From contig NZ_CP154608.1 in the NCBI RefSeq assembly GCF_039555325.1, positions 1,488,001 through 1,552,000 of the forward strand: 64,000 nt of DNA, given 5' to 3'. Position 1 is the first letter of the stretch. Each line of letters starts with the position of its first letter. Source of the stretch: Sphingomicrobium sp. XHP0239. Its GTDB lineage: Bacteria; Pseudomonadota; Alphaproteobacteria; Sphingomonadales; Sphingomonadaceae. Under the pieces are notes generated by a model, which was not told where the DNA came from, did not search any database, and was given only the letters and a program-made list of their open reading frames with translations. Shown in pieces: positions 23,957-31,758 of this stretch. The position numbers were made by a program, and so were the translations under genes.

Positions 23957-24495
23957 GCCCATTGCCGCGCCTCCGCCAGCCGTAGGGCGCGAGTGCGATG
24001 CAGCGTCTTGTCGCCGGCCTGTCGAGCACGAAGCGCAATCTCGGTGCCCTCATAGGCAGGCCATGCCGACACAACGCTGATTTCCTTGAGGCCAATCAGG
24101 CTCAGCGTTCGCACGTCGCCGTTCCAGCTTTCGCCGCCCTCGGGCACCGTGAAACCAAAGCTCATGCCGCCAAGGTCGCCGCGCTCCGCAAGCGCCAGCA
24201 CGTCGCGGCCCGGTTGCGTGTCGGGAAGCTGGAGCGTGAAGGCGAGGCCCTTGTCATCCTCGCGTAGCTCCAGCGTGCCCGTGCGGGTGCGGCCCAGCAC
24301 CTTGCCGCTGTCATGGTCGAGCAGCGCCAGAATATCGCCAGACAAAGCGGCCCTGAAAGCACCGGGCACAATTCGCTCCCGAAACCGTCCAAGGTCCGCC
24401 TCGCTGGAAAAGGTGGCGGCATAACCCTCCAACTTGCGGCCTGAGGTCCGCAAGTCGGTGGCAAAACGCCGTTCGAGGGTTGCCGCCGCGTTCAT
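23953..24495 (-). CDS. HK97-family prohead maturation protease
   Basis: Serine protease that trims scaffold and capsid N-termini during head maturation; 180 residues, the usual size. The family signature is clear: LEGYAATFSSEADLGRFRERIVPGAF, ILALLDHDSGKVLGRTRTGTLEL with the catalytic His in the LLDHD segment, and GMSFGFTVPEGGESW with the catalytic Ser, followed by LIGLKEISVVSAWPAYEGTEIALR. ATG 24495 overlaps the stop of the 49-residue gene upstream (ATGA). Its presence with a full capsid gene implies this element builds and matures its own capsid. Confidence 0.94.
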   Translation of the reverse strand: MNAAATLERRFATDLRTSGRKLEGYAATFSSEADLGRFRERIVPGAFRAALSGDILALLDHDSGKVLGRTRTGTLELREDDKGLAFTLQLPDTQPGRDVLALAERGDLGGMSFGFTVPEGGESWNGDVRTLSLIGLKEISVVSAWPAYEGTEIALRARQAGDKTLHRTRALRLAEARQWA

Positions 24496-24641
24496 TCGGG
24501 CACCACCTCGAACTCCGCCGAAACCTTGAAGGTCACGGCATCGCCAGCCTTATTCGGTTCGGCCTTGTCCACCGTAAAGCCTGCCCGCTGGAGGTTCTTC
24601 ACGGCCCGCTCGATCTGGCGGGTGTCGATCGCCCGCGCCAT
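24492..24641 (-). CDS. 49-residue protein between capsid and protease genes
   Basis: ATG at 24641 overlaps the capsid stop (TAATG) and its TGA overlaps the protease start (ATGA), so it is embedded in a coupled translation chain. The sequence begins MARAIDTRQIERAVKNLQRAG, likely an amphipathic helix, and ends in a beta-like acidic part (VTFKVSAEFEVVPE). No family recognised. Position suggests a capsid-assembly helper or decoration factor, which is inference only. Confidence 0.65.
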   Translation of the reverse strand: MARAIDTRQIERAVKNLQRAGFTVDKAEPNKAGDAVTFKVSAEFEVVPE

Positions 24642-25852
24642 TATGCGTTCACTCCGGTAGCGGAGACGAAGCTGGCAGGACGGCGCACGCCGAAGTCCAC
24701 CGTCGCCATCGCCCGGATCAAAATGTTGCCTTTGGCGTAGCTCGTTTCGGCAAACGGATTGACCAAAATGTCGAGCTGGCTCCAGATGCCAATCAGCAAG
24801 TCGCGGAAGTCGCCATAGACCAGCCCGTTGTCGTCGCCGTCGCCGCGATCGGTCGGCACCTGATTGGTGAAATAGGCAGGCTCGTCATGGAAGGTTTCGG
24901 AAACGGGGATAGCCCGCCCGTCCGCCGTGCGAAGTTTCATCGCCAGAGCGCGAACGCCATTGGTCGAGACGAAAGCACGGCTGTCGCCAATGTTCGCCAC
25001 GTCCGCCGCCGCGATCATATCGGCAGTGATTGTGAATAGATCGGTCGAGAATGGCACGGTCGGCACGTTAGGGTCGTTCAGGATGCCAAGCGGCTCCGCT
25101 CCCGTCCCGCTGCCCGCGATCGCCGCACGGTCGATCTCCAGCGCAATGTCGCGACTCATCATCTGGCGCACCAGTCCTTCGACCTGGGGCGAGGATTGCT
25201 GGAGCAGCTGGCGTGAAAGCTCGGTGATGACGCCCACGTGATGCGGGGTCAGGGTCAAGCTGTCGAAGGTCGCGTTGCCAGTCGGCAGCGCCTCGTCCTC
25301 ATTTATCCAGCCGACGTTAGGGCTGCCCGTCTCGCGGGGAATAACCACGTCGCCAGTCAGTCCGGTCAGCGTCGTCGCGCCAAGGCGCGAGACGATCGCC
25401 GTGTTGGTCAGCGCCGATGTGAAGAGGTCAGGCCTGAAGCTCTCCGGGGCAACCGCCGCTGCCGTTGCTGTGGTCGAAGCTGCCCGCTGCTCAAAAACCT
25501 CGGTGGCGACGTAAACGCCCCTGGCAGGCCCGCCCGCACGTTCGGCAAGCATGGCTTGTTCGCGTTCGACCTTCGCCTTGTCGCGCACGGCCATGCCCGC
25601 GCCGTAGCGTAGCGTTTCGACGACGTTTTGATTGCGAAGCTCGGCAAATTCGCCGTTATCGTCGCCAGCAATGACCCGCCCCTGTTCGGTGCGCTCCGCT
25701 GCCTCGATCTTCTTGGCCCGATCCAGCTTCGCGTCGAGCGTTCGCAGCTCCGTTTCCGCCGTCTCGAATGCGGTGTTGTCATCATTTGTGTGAGCGGTCG
25801 TCATGCGGTCCATGATCGCCGCCCGCTGTTCCACCAGGTCCGCAGTTTTCAC
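24641..25852 (-). CDS. HK97-family phage major capsid protein
   Basis: Builds the icosahedral shell; 403 residues. The first 100 or so residues are a charged coiled-coil delta/scaffold domain, expected to be removed by the neighbouring protease. The HK97 fold follows: LFTSALTNTAIVSRLGATTLTG, VVIPRETGSPNVGWINEDEALP, LTPHHVGVITELSRQLLQQSSP (spine helix), AIAGSGTGAEPLGILNDP and a C-terminal NPFAETSYAKGNILIRAMATVDFGVRRPASF. The start is GTG at 25852 with AGAAGGA eight to nine bases upstream. A GC-rich hairpin lies 21 bases before the start. Confidence 0.95.
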   Translation of the reverse strand: MKTADLVEQRAAIMDRMTTAHTNDDNTAFETAETELRTLDAKLDRAKKIEAAERTEQGRVIAGDDNGEFAELRNQNVVETLRYGAGMAVRDKAKVEREQAMLAERAGGPARGVYVATEVFEQRAASTTATAAAVAPESFRPDLFTSALTNTAIVSRLGATTLTGLTGDVVIPRETGSPNVGWINEDEALPTGNATFDSLTLTPHHVGVITELSRQLLQQSSPQVEGLVRQMMSRDIALEIDRAAIAGSGTGAEPLGILNDPNVPTVPFSTDLFTITADMIAAADVANIGDSRAFVSTNGVRALAMKLRTADGRAIPVSETFHDEPAYFTNQVPTDRGDGDDNGLVYGDFRDLLIGIWSQLDILVNPFAETSYAKGNILIRAMATVDFGVRRPASFVSATGVNA

Positions 25853-25872
25853 GTTGTCATTCCTTCTAACTG

Positions 25873-25894
25873 GCGGGGGCGCTGAGGCCCCCGC
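25873..25894 (-). promoter_or_regulatory. GC-rich hairpin before the capsid gene
   Basis: GCGGGGGC and GCCCCCGC form a perfect 8-bp stem with a 6-base loop just upstream of the capsid ribosome site. No T-run follows on the minus strand, so it is more likely a 5' mRNA-stabilising or translation-control structure than a terminator. Confidence 0.45.
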
Positions 25895-26009
25895 GCTGAG
25901 CCAGCCGACAGCCTCACGGCGTTGGCATTCGGTTCGACCCGGAGCAGCGTCGTGCGTGCTCCTGTGTCAGCGTCGTGCATGACGCGCCCGGTCGAGAGGC
26001 GGGTTCGGT

Positions 26010-26483
26010 TCACTCGATTTCGTCCGAAGGGTCGCGGAACGTCGAGGTTTCTTCGTCGATGTAATGCGCCACCATGTCACGCTCTTTGCCGATGCGGAAA
26101 GTAGTGACCTTGCGAATGTCCGTGCCGCTGAGCAGCACGTCGTCCCATTCGTCCGCAGCCGGAACGTCATGCGAGAGCATCGCGTGCCCGCTGCCGATGT
26201 AGCTTTCCACGTAGCTAATGGCCCGTGCATCTGGGTGAACTTTCGCGAGGTTCCCGATAGCGCAGGCAATGCGACCAGCACCCTCCACGGTGTAGCCGTC
26301 TCCCATAAGACGCTTGAACAGCATCAACGTCAGAAGGTCGTCCGGGTCGAACAGTCGTGCTCGACCGGGAACGGTCGCTGGAGCGCACGCATACTGACCA
26401 GCCGCAATATATTCGTTCAAGCGATCGCGGTTTAGACCGACGATGCGGCACGCAATCGCAGTGGAGACTCGGGGTGTGGCCAT
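26010..26483 (-). CDS. MerR-like helix-turn-helix protein, probable element regulator
   Basis: 157 residues. The N-terminal 75 residues read as a MerR-type winged helix: VSTAIACRIVGLNRDRLNEYIAAGQY, then a basic wing (GRARLFDPDDLLTLMLFKRLM) and DGYTVEGAGRIACAI. The C-terminal half has no known effector domain. ATG 26483 has AGAGGA upstream. A cluster of inverted TCTTGG/CCAAGA motifs lies immediately upstream at 26506-26540, the expected place for a self-regulated operator. It is placed between the terminase and capsid genes. It could also be a DNA-binding small terminase, since none is otherwise seen. Confidence 0.72.
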   Translation of the reverse strand: MATPRVSTAIACRIVGLNRDRLNEYIAAGQYACAPATVPGRARLFDPDDLLTLMLFKRLMGDGYTVEGAGRIACAIGNLAKVHPDARAISYVESYIGSGHAMLSHDVPAADEWDDVLLSGTDIRKVTTFRIGKERDMVAHYIDEETSTFRDPSDEIE

Positions 26484-26505
26484 TCTTCAATCCTCTTGTT
26501 TCTTC

Positions 26506-26540
26506 CCAAGAGGTAGCACGGCTCTTGGATTTGTCCAAGA
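26506..26540. promoter_or_regulatory. Candidate operator of the MerR-like regulator
   Basis: Three half-sites alternate: CCAAGAG (26506-26512), CTCTTGG (26522-26528) and TCCAAGA (26534-26540). TCTTGGA-TTTG-TCCAAGA is a perfect 7-bp dyad. It lies 23-57 bases upstream of the regulator start codon. Operator function is inferred from symmetry and position. Confidence 0.5.
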
Positions 26541-26547
26541 ACTTTTT

Positions 26548-26910
26548 TCACGTAGCCCATGGGTCTAGTGGTCCTTTGGTCTGATCGTCGCCATATCGCG
26601 GAATAACGGTGTGATTGTAGAGGCCTCCCGTATCGGCAGCGCCGCTGTCAGAAAGTGGGCAGCCGGGGCCGGACGGCATGCGATGCATCATGGGGTCGCT
26701 TGTGTTGATGCCGTCCTCGTCATGGACGCCGGAGGGATCGTCCTCTTCCAAGTCGGGATCGAAGTTTTCGGCGTCGGGGTCGCCGTCGATCGCGTCGAGC
26801 ACGGCAATCAGCACCTCGACCGCGCTGGCGATCGTGTCGCGGTCGAAATCGACAAAAGGATTCGGGGTGTTGTGATGGGCGGATTCCGCCCTAAGGATGG
26901 CCTCAGCCAT
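26548..26910 (-). CDS. Unknown acidic protein
   Basis: About 120 residues from ATG 26910 (AGCTGCGTC upstream, weak ribosome site); longer starts are possible. The middle is strongly acidic (DGDPDAENFDPDLEEDDPSGVHDEDG) and the tail is Gly/Pro/His-rich with low predicted structure. No family recognised. It lies between the regulator and the plus-strand unknown gene; its composition suits a disordered binding protein. Confidence 0.55.
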   Translation of the reverse strand: MAEAILRAESAHHNTPNPFVDFDRDTIASAVEVLIAVLDAIDGDPDAENFDPDLEEDDPSGVHDEDGINTSDPMMHRMPSGPGCPLSDSGAADTGGLYNHTVIPRYGDDQTKGPLDPWAT

Positions 26911-27009
26911 GACGCAGCTCCTTGATAGCTCGTTGGGGTTAGAGGCGGCTCGGCGCGCCAACGCCGGGTCGTCTCGCTTTCAATAACGCACGAATGCAGG
27001 GGAAGGTCA

Positions 27010-27474
27010 ATGATCGACGCAAAGCAGCTTAAATCGCTTAAGATACAGGATTGCAACCCGGGCGACCTCGTTCTGGCCAACCAGCATACGTCTGGTGCGA
27101 CGCCTGGATTAGTGGCGAAAGACGGAGACGGACTGGGCGTGTTATGGTTTGGCAGAAACGAGGGAGACAATTATTCCTTTCGGCCCATGCAATCTGGGCA
27201 AACGGCCTTCCTAGTAGTTTCAGATTGGCGAATTAAGGTAGAGATCGACTCGTACACGTCACCCTTTAAAGGCGATTATGAGCCTGGGAGTGTGGCGATC
27301 GACGACGGCAAAATCTGCCTTATCGGCACTCGTGGTCATTCGACCTGTCTCTATTCGATCGACGGTCAACGAATGGATGATGTGAAAGCGGACTTCATGT
27401 TCTCTGAGTGGAGCGTTGTCATCGGCGAAGGGCCAGAAACTGTTCAGCTCTGGCCTTTGAAAGCCGAAGACTAG
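27010..27474 (+). CDS. Unknown soluble protein on the opposite strand of the element
   Basis: 154 residues, ATG 27010 preceded by GGGGAAGGTCA. Mostly beta-strand-like with aromatic and glycine turns (LGVLWFGRNEGDNYSFRPMQ, KICLIGTRGHSTCLYSIDG), no signal peptide. It runs against all surrounding genes and its stop overlaps the terminase stop by four bases. The AT content is visibly higher than that of its neighbours. Opposite orientation, own leader and different composition are the hallmarks of an accessory ('moron') gene. No family recognised. Confidence 0.65.
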   Translation: MIDAKQLKSLKIQDCNPGDLVLANQHTSGATPGLVAKDGDGLGVLWFGRNEGDNYSFRPMQSGQTAFLVVSDWRIKVEIDSYTSPFKGDYEPGSVAIDDGKICLIGTRGHSTCLYSIDGQRMDDVKADFMFSEWSVVIGEGPETVQLWPLKAED

Positions 27475-29063
27475 AGCACACGCACCGAGTCCAGCGTCAG
27501 ATAGTTGGTCGGCTCCTCGATTGCCGCCGCGCCAACGGCCATGATGCTCGCCACGATCCCGTCGATGCGGTCGAGGCTCTTAGCCTTCGTCGGCTTCCGG
27601 TTGCCTGCCGGGTCCGTTTCGACAATGACGTTGCCCGCCTGCCAGCGCAGCAGCGGATTGTTATTGTGCTGGAGCTTGCGGGTCAGCAACGCCGTCTCGA
27701 AGGCATCCACCGCCGCCGCATAGCTCCTGAAACCGGGCACAAAGTCCACTAGCGGCAGGTCAATGCCTTCGTCGCTCAGCAGCTTCTTGAGCCGTGCCAT
27801 CTGCCAACGGTCAAAGGCGATGGCCTCAACCTGATAGCGGGTGCGAATGTCGGCAAGCTGGAGCGCAATGGCGAGGTCGTCGCGAGCGTTGCCTACGGTC
27901 GTCTCGGCCCAGCCGTCCGCCGCCCATCGGTCGTAGGGCACCCGGTCCGTCTCGACGCGCTTGGAAATCGTGTCGCGCGGGAACCAATGCCACGCGAGCA
28001 GCTTGCCCTGGTCGGGAAAATAGAGCGCCAGCGCGGTCAGATCCTTCGTGCTCGACAGGTCCAGACCGCCAAAGCACCGCTCCCCTTCCAGCTCGGCAAT
28101 GTCGAACGGCTCCCCATTCGCATCCCAGTCCGCCTGCTCGATAAAGCGGCCCTCGGCTGCCACGCGCTGATTGAGCTGGAGCAGGCGAAAGCTCGGCTCG
28201 AATGAAGGCGAGCGCATCGCCCGCGCCGCCGCGTCGGCAAACTGCTCCTCATTCAGAAACTCGCCAAGCGCCGGGTTCGCCGCCGCCCACGCCTCGCGAT
28301 CGTCCAACGCGCAGTCCTCGAGGGCCGCGTGCAGTTGCGTGTAGATCGTCGGCACTGGTTCCGCGTCGAGCATTTCACTAAAAAAGTGGAGGTCTTCGGC
28401 GGCTTGCGTCGAAATCGTCACGCCCAACGCGGATCGCCGCTTGCCCATGCCAGTGCTCAAATTGTCCCACAGTTCGCGGCTCCGCCACTGCGCCACCTCG
28501 TCGGCAATCCAGAATGACGGCGCGAGACCATGCGCCTTCCGTGCGTCCGACGTGAGCGCACGCCAACGGGAATTGCTTTCCTCGTCGGTGATTTCCTTGT
28601 GCCAGTCTCGGATGTTTACCCGCGCCGCCATCCATGGCGTGGCCTCGATGTAGGCCCTCGTTTGATGATACAGGACACCCGCCTGCTCGCGATCGAGCGC
28701 GGCTGCATAGCACTCACCATACGGCTCCTGGCATGGCCCTAGCAGGTGCGCGAGGCTCAGGCCCGATAGCAATGCGCTCTTACCGTTGCCCCTCGCCACG
28801 CTCAGTGCCGCCAAGCGCACCCGTCGCTCCCCGTCATCGGTGCGGGGGCCATAGACGCCCCGCACGAACTGGCGCTGAAACTCCAGCAGCTCCAGCCGCT
28901 CGCCAGCCTTCAAGCCGGAGACGATCGGCAGCGTTTCGAGGAACGCCATTACCCGCTCGGCCTCGGGCATCCCATCCTTGTCCCAAGAATGCGAAACGCT
29001 CGCCGCGTCATATGCCTGAGCCGCCGCACGCAGCTTCCCCGCACCGGGGCCGCGCTTACCCAT
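27471..29063 (-). CDS. terL: Phage terminase large subunit
   Basis: DNA-packaging motor and headful/cos nuclease; 530 residues. The ATPase domain has the adapted Walker A SVARGNGKSALLSG near residues 88-99 and Walker B SFWIADEVAQW near 183-192, then the coupling motif TISTQAAED. The nuclease domain shows CFGGLDLSSTKDLTAL (first metal Asp near 335) and a late SLDRIDGIVASIMA with the final aspartate. This is the HK97-like (Terminase_1) group. The start MGKRGPGAGKL is typical of this family. No small-terminase gene is obvious upstream; an HNH nuclease gene is. Confidence 0.95.
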   Translation of the reverse strand: MGKRGPGAGKLRAAAQAYDAASVSHSWDKDGMPEAERVMAFLETLPIVSGLKAGERLELLEFQRQFVRGVYGPRTDDGERRVRLAALSVARGNGKSALLSGLSLAHLLGPCQEPYGECYAAALDREQAGVLYHQTRAYIEATPWMAARVNIRDWHKEITDEESNSRWRALTSDARKAHGLAPSFWIADEVAQWRSRELWDNLSTGMGKRRSALGVTISTQAAEDLHFFSEMLDAEPVPTIYTQLHAALEDCALDDREAWAAANPALGEFLNEEQFADAAARAMRSPSFEPSFRLLQLNQRVAAEGRFIEQADWDANGEPFDIAELEGERCFGGLDLSSTKDLTALALYFPDQGKLLAWHWFPRDTISKRVETDRVPYDRWAADGWAETTVGNARDDLAIALQLADIRTRYQVEAIAFDRWQMARLKKLLSDEGIDLPLVDFVPGFRSYAAAVDAFETALLTRKLQHNNNPLLRWQAGNVIVETDPAGNRKPTKAKSLDRIDGIVASIMAVGAAAIEEPTNYLTLDSVRVL

Positions 29064-29199
29064 GACGGTCGCTCGGTAAAACTAATTGACGAAGCGGGAC
29101 GAGGGGCGGTCCTAGTCGCGCAGCCCTGAGCGATATTTTTTCTAGCGTCGGACGTGACTGACTGTCACACGTCGTCAGTTCAAAATGCGGAGTATAGCG

Positions 29200-29601
29200 A
29201 TGAGCGTAAGATTTGCGCTGGGCGCAACGATCGCGTCGATAGTGCTCGCGGCACCAGTATGGGCTGCTGAGTGGGAATACGTCGGACGAATTAACACGTC
29301 CGAGGGCTGGGAATTTTATAGCGTCGATAAAACGTCGGTAAGGCTGATCGGAAACCAACGAACCTTTTGGACGAAGGTCGAGCTGATCACGCCTGATCGT
29401 GATGAAAGCTATACTGCTCGCAAATCGTTCTGGCGCCTCGATTGCAGGCAATGGACGATGGCCGCCGTCTCCGAGGTGCGTTATGACGCCGCCGGAAATG
29501 TAGTCGCCAGCGTCACCGATGAAATTTCGCTGCGTCCGATAGTCCCCGAAACGATCGGAGAAGCTGTCGCAGAATATGCGTGCAAAGCGCCTCATCGTTG
29601 A
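29200..29601 (+). CDS. Secreted Adhesin_E-like protein, accessory gene
   Basis: 133 residues with a signal peptide (FALGATIASIVLAAPVWAAE) and a mature part WEYVGRINTSEGWEFYSVDKTSVRLIGNQRTFWTKVEL, which follows the pattern of the surface-adhesin E-like family (W...G....YYVD..S....G...VW). Start chosen at ATG 29200 because GGAG lies nine bases before it; ATG 29185 is the alternative. It is opposite to the packaging genes and wedged between terL and the HNH gene. An exported protein in a capsid satellite is likely cargo that alters the host envelope, for example to affect phage adsorption; that role is inference. Confidence 0.7.
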   Translation: MSVRFALGATIASIVLAAPVWAAEWEYVGRINTSEGWEFYSVDKTSVRLIGNQRTFWTKVELITPDRDESYTARKSFWRLDCRQWTMAAVSEVRYDAAGNVVASVTDEISLRPIVPETIGEAVAEYACKAPHR

Positions 29602-29912
29602 CCACCCCACGGGTGCCGCTCGTCAAGCGGGTTGCCGTCCGCATCGCATCCACGCCGGGGCTTGTCTGAGCGCACCGCACCAGCTTCTGCTCCCCGTGCC
29701 GTCTTTGCCGAATGACAGGACGGACATAAACAGCGCAGGCCATCGAGCGCCGGGAAGGCTGGCCCGCCGTCGCTGATGGCATGGACATGATCGACGTGCT
29801 TGGCAGGCCGCATTATCGAGATTGCCTTGCAGTCCTCGCATAGCGGCTGCTGAGACAGCTTCAGCTTGCGGAGCCGCTGCCATTGCGCGGTGTTGTAGGG
29901 CCAATCAGCCAT
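29592..29912 (-). CDS. HNH endonuclease next to the terminase
   Basis: 106 residues. The fold is a zinc-held HNH: LCEDCKA (first Cys pair), HVDHVHAISDGGPAF (catalytic His-Asp-His), and LRCLCPSCHSAKTARG (second Cys pair plus the final N/H region). HNH proteins beside TerL are part of the packaging machinery of many HK97-like and cos phages, where they help terminase cut. It overlaps the stop of the 70-residue gene upstream by eight bases. Confidence 0.92.
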   Translation of the reverse strand: MADWPYNTAQWQRLRKLKLSQQPLCEDCKAISIMRPAKHVDHVHAISDGGPAFPALDGLRCLCPSCHSAKTARGAEAGAVRSDKPRRGCDADGNPLDERHPWGGQR

Positions 29913-30117
29913 GCTCCGGCCCCGCCACGGCGATGATGTGAAGGCCCTTGAGCGTGCCCGCCAGCTTTACGGCTCGCGGACGCGGAACGCCCTTGGCCCT
30001 CAGCAGCCTCTCGATCTCGCGGACCTGTAGCGGACGGCTGATTGCATCGAGCACGCGCAACGCCGCGGCCTTCTCGGCAGGCGTCATCGCCGCCACCATT
30101 GTATGAAGATCAATCAT
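29905..30117 (-). CDS. Small helical protein of unknown function
   Basis: About 70 residues from ATG 30117, which overlaps the end of the RepA-like gene. Ala/Leu-rich with a C-terminal part (LQVREIERLLRAKGVPRPRAVKLAGTLKG) that could be a helix-turn-helix. No family recognised. Its place directly before HNH and terL is where a small terminase would be expected, which is a testable guess. Confidence 0.55.
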   Translation of the reverse strand: MIDLHTMVAAMTPAEKAAALRVLDAISRPLQVREIERLLRAKGVPRPRAVKLAGTLKGLHIIAVAGPEHG

Positions 30118-31450
30118 GGCCTGGCCCGCTTTCATCGAGAGTGGCGGGGGCACTCAAGGCCCCGCCCTCTATATCTTTAGATATAGGGGTGTGTGTGAGC
30201 GCACTCGGCGCAAGAGGCTCAGCGCGGTCAGCGCAGGGTGTCAGCGCGGGGTCAGCGCAAAGGTCAGCGCACTTTATCAGCAAGCCCTCGCGGTCCTTTC
30301 TGCCGACGTTGCAAACCACTCCCCGCTCGATCGCGCCGATGCGGAAGAGGCGGTCCATCGCTGCTGCCAGTCGCTTCTTTCCGATGCCTTTCGCCTCGGG
30401 CATTTCGGCAAATACGGCCGGAGCAAAAGTGCGGCTGTATTCGCTGTCTGAGACAGGCCGCTGCTGGCGATTGCGAAGCTCAAGGCAACGAATGAATGCC
30501 GCATTATCCGCGCTCGCCTTCACCGTCTCGGCAAGCTGCTCCTGAAAGCTTTCCGGCAGGTCAACGTCGAGCACGTAGGCCCATTCATGCCAGCGGAAGC
30601 GGGCGGCTTCTCCGCCCTTCCCATAATTCAACTTGGGATTGCTGAGCACGCGAGCGTCCCGATCGAGCACCACGCCGTTCTCATCATGCACCAGCTCCAG
30701 GGTCGCTTGCGAGCGCACTGCATTGAGCCAAGCCGTCGAGCCAGAATAGCTATCGCCGCTCTTGTTCGGGTGCCCGATCAGGACGATCGCCGCGCCCGTC
30801 TCGCCTGCCAACCGATTGAGCAGGTTCACGAACTGCGTCACGTCGCCACGGTCGTTCTCGTTGCCGTCGAACAGGTGTGCGACGTTATCGAGGAAAACCA
30901 GCTTGGCGTCGGTTGCCCGCATCGTCCGGGCAAGGTCGTTGTAGAGCGCGGTCGTCACCCGACGCTCGCCAATGTCGTGAGCGGCAGGCTCGACACGCAC
31001 GCCGATGACATTATCCAGCTCGCCTCGACGGCTCACAAGATGCAGCCGATCGGCAAGGCTCGCCATATCCACGCCCAGCGCCTCGCAGATGTGCTGCTGG
31101 CGCCAGTGAAGCTGCTCGGCGTCGTCTTCGCAGGTGACGTAGAGGGAAGCAGTCGGCTGAACGCCCAATCCAAGACAGGGGATGCCCGCCGCCGCGCAGG
31201 TCGCGAGCTGTTGCGCGAGCAGGCTCTTGCCCGACGCACCCGCTCCCGTGAACAATGTCACTTCGCCAGCCGGAACTACGCCCTCGACCGCAAAAGCCTT
31301 GGGCACGGCCCGCACCGCGCTCAGGGCGCGTAGGTCGAGCGTTGCTAGTGAGCCTTGTGCAGCTTTGCGCGGGGTGCCGTTTGGATTGTCGTTGTCGATC
31401 GCGAGACGGGCAATCGCGGCCCGTTCTTCGGAAGTGGGGCCAAGGTTCAT
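30110..31450 (-). CDS. RepA-like AAA/RecA-fold replication ATPase
   Basis: 446-448 residues. Walker A is FTGAGASGKSLL (near residues 70-80) and Walker B KLVFLDNVAHLFDG (near 185-197), with EDDAEQLHWRQQ between them and GHPNKSGDSYSGSTAW after. This pattern is that of RSF1010 RepA-like hexameric helicases (AAA_25), common as the replication protein of plasmids and phage satellites. The C-terminal 50 residues are low-complexity Cys/Ala/Asp repeats because the DNA there is a series of TCAGCGC repeats. ATG 31450 overlaps the upstream stop (ATGA); 31456 is possible too. Confidence 0.85.
   Translation of the reverse strand: MNLGPTSEERAAIARLAIDNDNPNGTPRKAAQGSLATLDLRALSAVRAVPKAFAVEGVVPAGEVTLFTGAGASGKSLLAQQLATCAAAGIPCLGLGVQPTASLYVTCEDDAEQLHWRQQHICEALGVDMASLADRLHLVSRRGELDNVIGVRVEPAAHDIGERRVTTALYNDLARTMRATDAKLVFLDNVAHLFDGNENDRGDVTQFVNLLNRLAGETGAAIVLIGHPNKSGDSYSGSTAWLNAVRSQATLELVHDENGVVLDRDARVLSNPKLNYGKGGEAARFRWHEWAYVLDVDLPESFQEQLAETVKASADNAAFIRCLELRNRQQRPVSDSEYSRTFAPAVFAEMPEAKGIGKKRLAAAMDRLFRIGAIERGVVCNVGRKDREGLLIKCADLCADPALTPCADRAEPLAPSALTHTPISKDIEGGALSAPATLDESGPGHD
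30166..30189. repeat. AT-rich inverted repeat next to iterons
   Basis: CTATATCT (30169-30176) and AGATATAG (30179-30186) form a perfect dyad around TT, flanked by CCC and GGG. It is the most AT-rich spot in this GC-rich gene and directly adjoins the TCAGCGC repeats, as in the melting region of an origin. Confidence 0.5.
30196..30270 (+). repeat. Iteron-like TCAGCGC repeats, candidate replication origin
   Basis: TCAGCGC occurs exactly at 30219, 30228, 30241, 30252 and 30264, with a TGAGCGC variant at 30196; the fuller consensus is GGTCAGCGCA. Spacings are 9-13 bases, close to one helical turn. They fall in the 3' end of the RepA-like gene beside an AT-rich dyad. Together this is a plausible replicon origin recognised by a protein of the element. 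Confidence 0.6.
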
Positions 31451-31758
31451 TGCCATGCTCCTTCCGCGTCCGTTTGTTCGGCTTGCACCGCCGTCAGCAT
31501 GAGGCGGTTGCAGAGCTTCACGATGTTATCGAGCACGGCTAGCGTGGTCGGCGCGTAGATGGTCCCGGTGGCATAATCTGAGGCCATCCAGGCGAGCGTC
31601 CGCGCTTGATCGCTTTTCGTGCTGGCGATCATCGAGGCCGCGCAATTCTTGAACGTGCGGAGCTTCGCCCGGAGCGCATATTCCTCGGGGCCAACCTCGG
31701 CAGACATGAAGTGCCGAATGTCGTCGAGGGGCTTGGCGATCGGGGTGTGAGCGGTCAT
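31447..31758 (-). CDS. Unknown protein upstream of the RepA-like gene
   Basis: 103 residues from ATG 31758, whose first bases overlap the upstream stop. Mostly helical (EEYALRAKLRTFKNCAASMIAS, TTLAVLDNIVKLCNRLMLTAVQ), no signal or membrane segment. Translationally coupled on both sides, so it belongs to the replication operon. No family recognised. Confidence 0.6.
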   Translation of the reverse strand: MTAHTPIAKPLDDIRHFMSAEVGPEEYALRAKLRTFKNCAASMIASTKSDQARTLAWMASDYATGTIYAPTTLAVLDNIVKLCNRLMLTAVQAEQTDAEGAWQ

